Part shown: positions 61,523-64,000 of the stretch, piece after piece
Layout: the number at the start of each line of letters is the position of its first letter
How positions within the stretch are numbered: position 1 is the stretch's first letter
NCBI GenBank assembly: GCA_035048815.1
Contig: JAUCBN010000062.1
Coordinates: 7,760,001 to 7,824,000, forward strand
Direction of reading: 5' to 3'
Source: Abelmoschus esculentus
Lineage: Eukaryota > Streptophyta > Magnoliopsida > Malvales > Malvaceae
Length of the DNA: 64,000 nucleotides
Made by a program: the position numbers and the translations under genes
Notes under the pieces: model-generated
Databases searched by the model: none
Told to the model about the DNA's origin: nothing
Seen by the model: the letters and a program-made list of their open reading frames with translations, nothing else

Positions 61523-63888
61523 GCCCATTTAGACATGCACGCTCTAAACCCTAAAAAATGATCGAAAATGATGTTTAATGAAATTTTATGGGTTCAACTA
61601 TTTAATTACGGACTTTTGACCCTAATTTGACTGCTTAATCTCAAATTTTATGCTTTTTACTCGGTTAAAATTCGAACAGGTTCACTCTAAAGCTCATTTA
61701 GACATGCACGCTCTGAACCCTACAAAACGATCGAAAATGATATTTAATCAAATTTTATGGGTTCAACTATTTAATTATGGGCTTTTGAACCTAAATATAC
61801 AACTTAATCTCAAATTTGGAGCTTTTTACTCAGTTAAAATTCGAACGCGTTCACACTAAAGCCCATTTAGACATGCACGCTCTAAACCCTAAAAAATGAT
61901 CGAAAATGATGTTTAATCAAATTTTATGGGCTCAAAAATTTAACTATGGACTTTTGAACCTAATTATACAGCTTAATCTCAATTTTGGAGCTTTTTACTC
62001 AGTTAAATTTCGAAGGGGTTCACTCTAAAGCCCATTTAGACTTGCACGCTCTAAACCCTAAAAAATGATCGAAAATGATGTTTAATCAAATTTTATGGGC
62101 TCAAAAATTTAACTATGGACTTTTGAACCTAATTATACAGCTTAATCTCAATTTTGGAGCTTTTTACTCAGTTAAATTTCGAAGGGGTTCACTCTAAAGC
62201 CCATTTAGACATGCACACTCTAAACCCTAAAAAATAATCGAAAATGATGTTTAATCAAATTTTATGGGCTCAAAAATTTAACTATGGACTTTTGAACCTA
62301 ATTATACAGCTTAATCTCAATTTTGGAGCTTTTTACTCAGTTAAATTTCGAAGGGGTTTACTCTAAAGCCCATTTAGACATGCACGCTCTAAACCCTAAA
62401 AAATGATCGAAAATGATGTTTAATGAAATTTTATGGGTTCAACTATTTAATTATGGGCTTTTGGACCTAATTATACTGCTTAATCTCAAATTTTATGCTT
62501 TTTACTCGGTTAAAATTCGAACGGGTTCACTCTAAAGCTCATTTAGACATGCACGCTCTGAACCCTACAAAACGATCGAAAATGATGTTTAATCAAATTT
62601 TATGGGTTCAACTATTTAATTATGGGCTTTTGAACCTAAATATACAACTTAATCTCAAATTTGGAGCTTTTTCCTCGGTTAAATTTCGTACAGGTTCACT
62701 CTAAAGCCCATTTAGACATGCACGCTCTAAACCCTAAAAAATGATCGAAAATGATGTTTAATGAAATTTTATGGGTTCAACTATTTAATTATGGGCTTTT
62801 GGACCTAATTATACTGCTTAATCTCAAATTTTATGCTTTTTACTCGGTTAAAATTCGAACGGGTTCACTCTAAAGCTCATTTAGACATGCACGCTCTGAA
62901 CCCTACAAAACGATCGAAAATGATGTTTAATCAAATTTTATGGGTTCAACTATTTAATTATGGGCTTTTGAACCTAAATATACAACTTAATCTCAAATTT
63001 GGAGCTTTTTACTCAGTTAAAATTCGAACGCGTTCACACTAAAGCCCATTTAGACATGCACGCTCTAAACCCTAAAAAATGATCGAAAATGATGTTTAAT
63101 CAAATTTTATGGGCTCAAAAATTTAATTACGGACTTTTGACCCTAATTTGACTGCTTAATCTCAAATTTTATGCTTTTTACTCGGTTAAAATTCGAACGG
63201 GTTCACTCTAAAACCCATTTAGACATGCACGCTTTGAACCCTACAAAACGATCGAAAATGATATTTAATCAAATTTTATGGGTTCAACTATCTAATTATG
63301 GGCTTTTGGACCTAATTATACAACTTAATCTCAAATTTGGAGCTTTTTCCTCGGTTAAATTTCGTACAGGTTCACTCTAAAGCCCATTTAGACATGCACG
63401 CTCTAAACCCTAAAAAATGATCGAAAATGATGTTTAATCAAATTTTATGGGCTCAAAAATTTAACTATGGACTTTTGAACCTAATTATACAGCTTAATCT
63501 CAATTTTGGAGCTTTTTACTCAGTTAAATTTCGAAGGGGTTTACTCTAAAGCCCATTTAGACATGCACGCTCTAAACCCTAAAAAATGATCGAAAATGAT
63601 GTTTAATCAAATTTTATGGGGTCAACTATTTAATTATGGGCTTTTGGACCTAATTATACAACTTAATCTCAAATTTGGAGCTTTTTACTCGGTTAAAATT
63701 TGAACGGGTTCACTCTAAAGCCCATTTAGACATGCACGCTCTAAACCCTAAAAAATGATCGAAAATGATGTTTAATCAAATTTTATGGGCTCAAAAATTT
63801 AACTATGGACTTTTGAACCTAATTATACAGCTTAATCTCAATTTTGGAGCTTTTTACTCAGTTAAATTTCGAAGGGGTTTACTCTAAA
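61523..63888 (+). repeat. 14-mer unit, copy 2 (rearranged second half)
   Basis: The first half repeats copy 1 (G/E, D, A, A, A, G). The next monomer is a D/F hybrid (62,537-62,705: CTATTTAATT and CCTAAATATAC, then TTTTTCCTCGG and CGTACAGG). After that come G, D, E, F, A, B, A. Private changes lie at 62,042 (CTTGCACGC), 62,217 (GCACACTC) and 63,213 (AAACCCATTT). Confidence 0.87.
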
Positions 63889-64000
63889 GCCCATTTAGAC
63901 ATGCACGCTCTAAACCCTAAAAAATGATCGAAAATGATGTTTAATGAAATTTTATGGGTTCAACTATTTAATTACGGACTTTTGACCCTAATTTGACTGC
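63889..64000 (+). repeat. Start of a third G/E hybrid monomer, cut by the window edge
   Basis: TTTAATGAAATTTT followed by TTAATTACGG and CCTAATTTGACTGC, 2,366 bp after the same hybrid at 61,523. The 14-mer periodicity therefore probably continues beyond the window. Confidence 0.87.

Larger units (their letters stand above)
1..64000 (+). repeat. Satellite DNA array, 169-bp monomer, continuous over the window
   Basis: The same 169-bp sequence recurs head to tail from the first to the last base. The landmark CATTTAGACATGCACGC returns every 169 bp, with 168-bp and 149-bp exceptions described separately. All copies have the same orientation, and I saw no inverted copy, gap, mobile element or unique spacer. 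A consensus A-type monomer counts 54 G+C of 169 (about 32%) and has three CpGs, at monomer positions 18-19, 41-42 and 151-152. Monomer variants are arranged in higher-order repeats. A monomer near nucleosome-plus-linker length with multi-level HORs is typical of eukaryotic centromeric satellites. That location is inferred, and subtelomeric or other heterochromatin remains possible. The family is not recognised. Confidence 0.98.

Noticed and set aside
389..63380. More than 100 near-identical open frames of 69-70 codons on the + strand
   Set aside because: They exist only where ACGATCG replaces TGATCG in D and F monomers (or a stop is lost by a point change). They start at an ATG in the previous monomer and end at the same TAA. 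Since 169 is not a multiple of 3, no frame can run through the array. There is no ribosome-site, codon or homology signal, so these are repeat artefacts and not a gene family.
1..64000. CRISPR array
   Set aside because: Repeat units are contiguous 169-bp monomers without unique spacers, and no cas-like gene is present.
1..64000. Genuine telomere array
   Set aside because: The telomere-like match is a single 12-mer per monomer, not a run of CCCTAAA repeats.
1..64000. Human or primate alpha satellite, or the Arabidopsis 180-bp family
   Set aside because: The monomer length is similar, but I see no alpha-satellite landmarks and no resemblance to the Arabidopsis centromere repeat as I know it. 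The family is left unnamed; a database search would decide.
1..64000. RNA genes or promoters on either strand
   Set aside because: No tRNA, rRNA or snRNA landmarks were seen. TATA-like strings occur in every monomer and have no predictive value here.

Overview
The whole 64-kb window is one uninterrupted tandem satellite DNA array. The basic unit is a monomer of 169 bp, about 32% G+C by hand count of one consensus copy. About 378 copies lie head to tail in a single orientation. I find no protein-coding gene, tRNA, rRNA, transposon, CRISPR array or unique-sequence island, and both window edges fall inside the array. This is typical of nuclear (peri)centromeric or subtelomeric heterochromatin of a eukaryote. 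The near-nucleosomal monomer length and multi-monomer higher-order repeats (HORs) favour a centromeric satellite. A plant is plausible, because most monomers carry a 12-bp match to the plant-type telomere repeat (CTAAACCCTAAA), but I do not recognise the family and cannot name the organism.

Monomers fall into recurring types. I phase them from the GCCCATTTAGAC (or GCTCATTTAGAC) motif and name them by diagnostic bases. A has AAATTTCGAAGGGG near its end. B has TATTTAATTATGGG and ends AAATTTGAACGGG. C has TTAATTATGGACTTTTGACC and TTTTATGC. E resembles C but has TTAATTACGG and AATTTGACTGC. G has TTTAATGAAATTTTATGGG. D has ACGATCG, GATATTTAATC and the palindrome GAACGCGTTC. F has ACGATCG, CTATCTAATT, TTTTTCCTCGG and CGTACGGG or CGTACAGG. 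C, E and G are almost always followed by D or F, so a 338-bp dimer is a recurrent building block.

Layout: (1) 1-599, a short mixed lead-in. (2) 600-18,338, HOR family I, a 17-monomer unit (2,873 bp) followed by 16-monomer units (2,703 bp), one cut down to 10 monomers. (3) 18,339-19,040, a run of hybrid monomers. (4) About 19,041-22,820, a 3.8-kb block repeated almost exactly 19,017 bp downstream, with part of it also at about 450-2,110. (5) About 22,820-26,270, A-rich sequence with a partial 3,380-bp (20-monomer) repeat. (6) About 26,272-34,550, a 3,678-bp 22-monomer HOR in 2.25 copies, with a nested 1,332-bp duplication and four 149-bp deletion monomers. (7) About 34,550-38,057, a 13-mer-like segment followed by re-used family-I sequence. 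(8) About 38,058-41,837, the second copy of the 3.8-kb block. (9) About 41,400-49,700, 13-mer and 18-mer units forming a 31-monomer (5,239-bp) super-period. (10) About 49,810-54,908, a 3,211-bp repeat with nested 1,014-bp 6-mers. (11) 55,777 to about 58,800, 7-mer and 6-mer tandem units. (12) 59,157-64,000, a 14-mer (2,366-bp) periodicity with more private mutations than the middle.

Nothing here works as a gene set. The biology is array evolution (unequal crossover, gene conversion, segmental duplication) and possibly protein-binding boxes inside monomers. Boundaries given as 'about' were read by eye and may be off by some tens of bases. Many short open frames of 69-70 codons exist, but they are by-products of the repeat.
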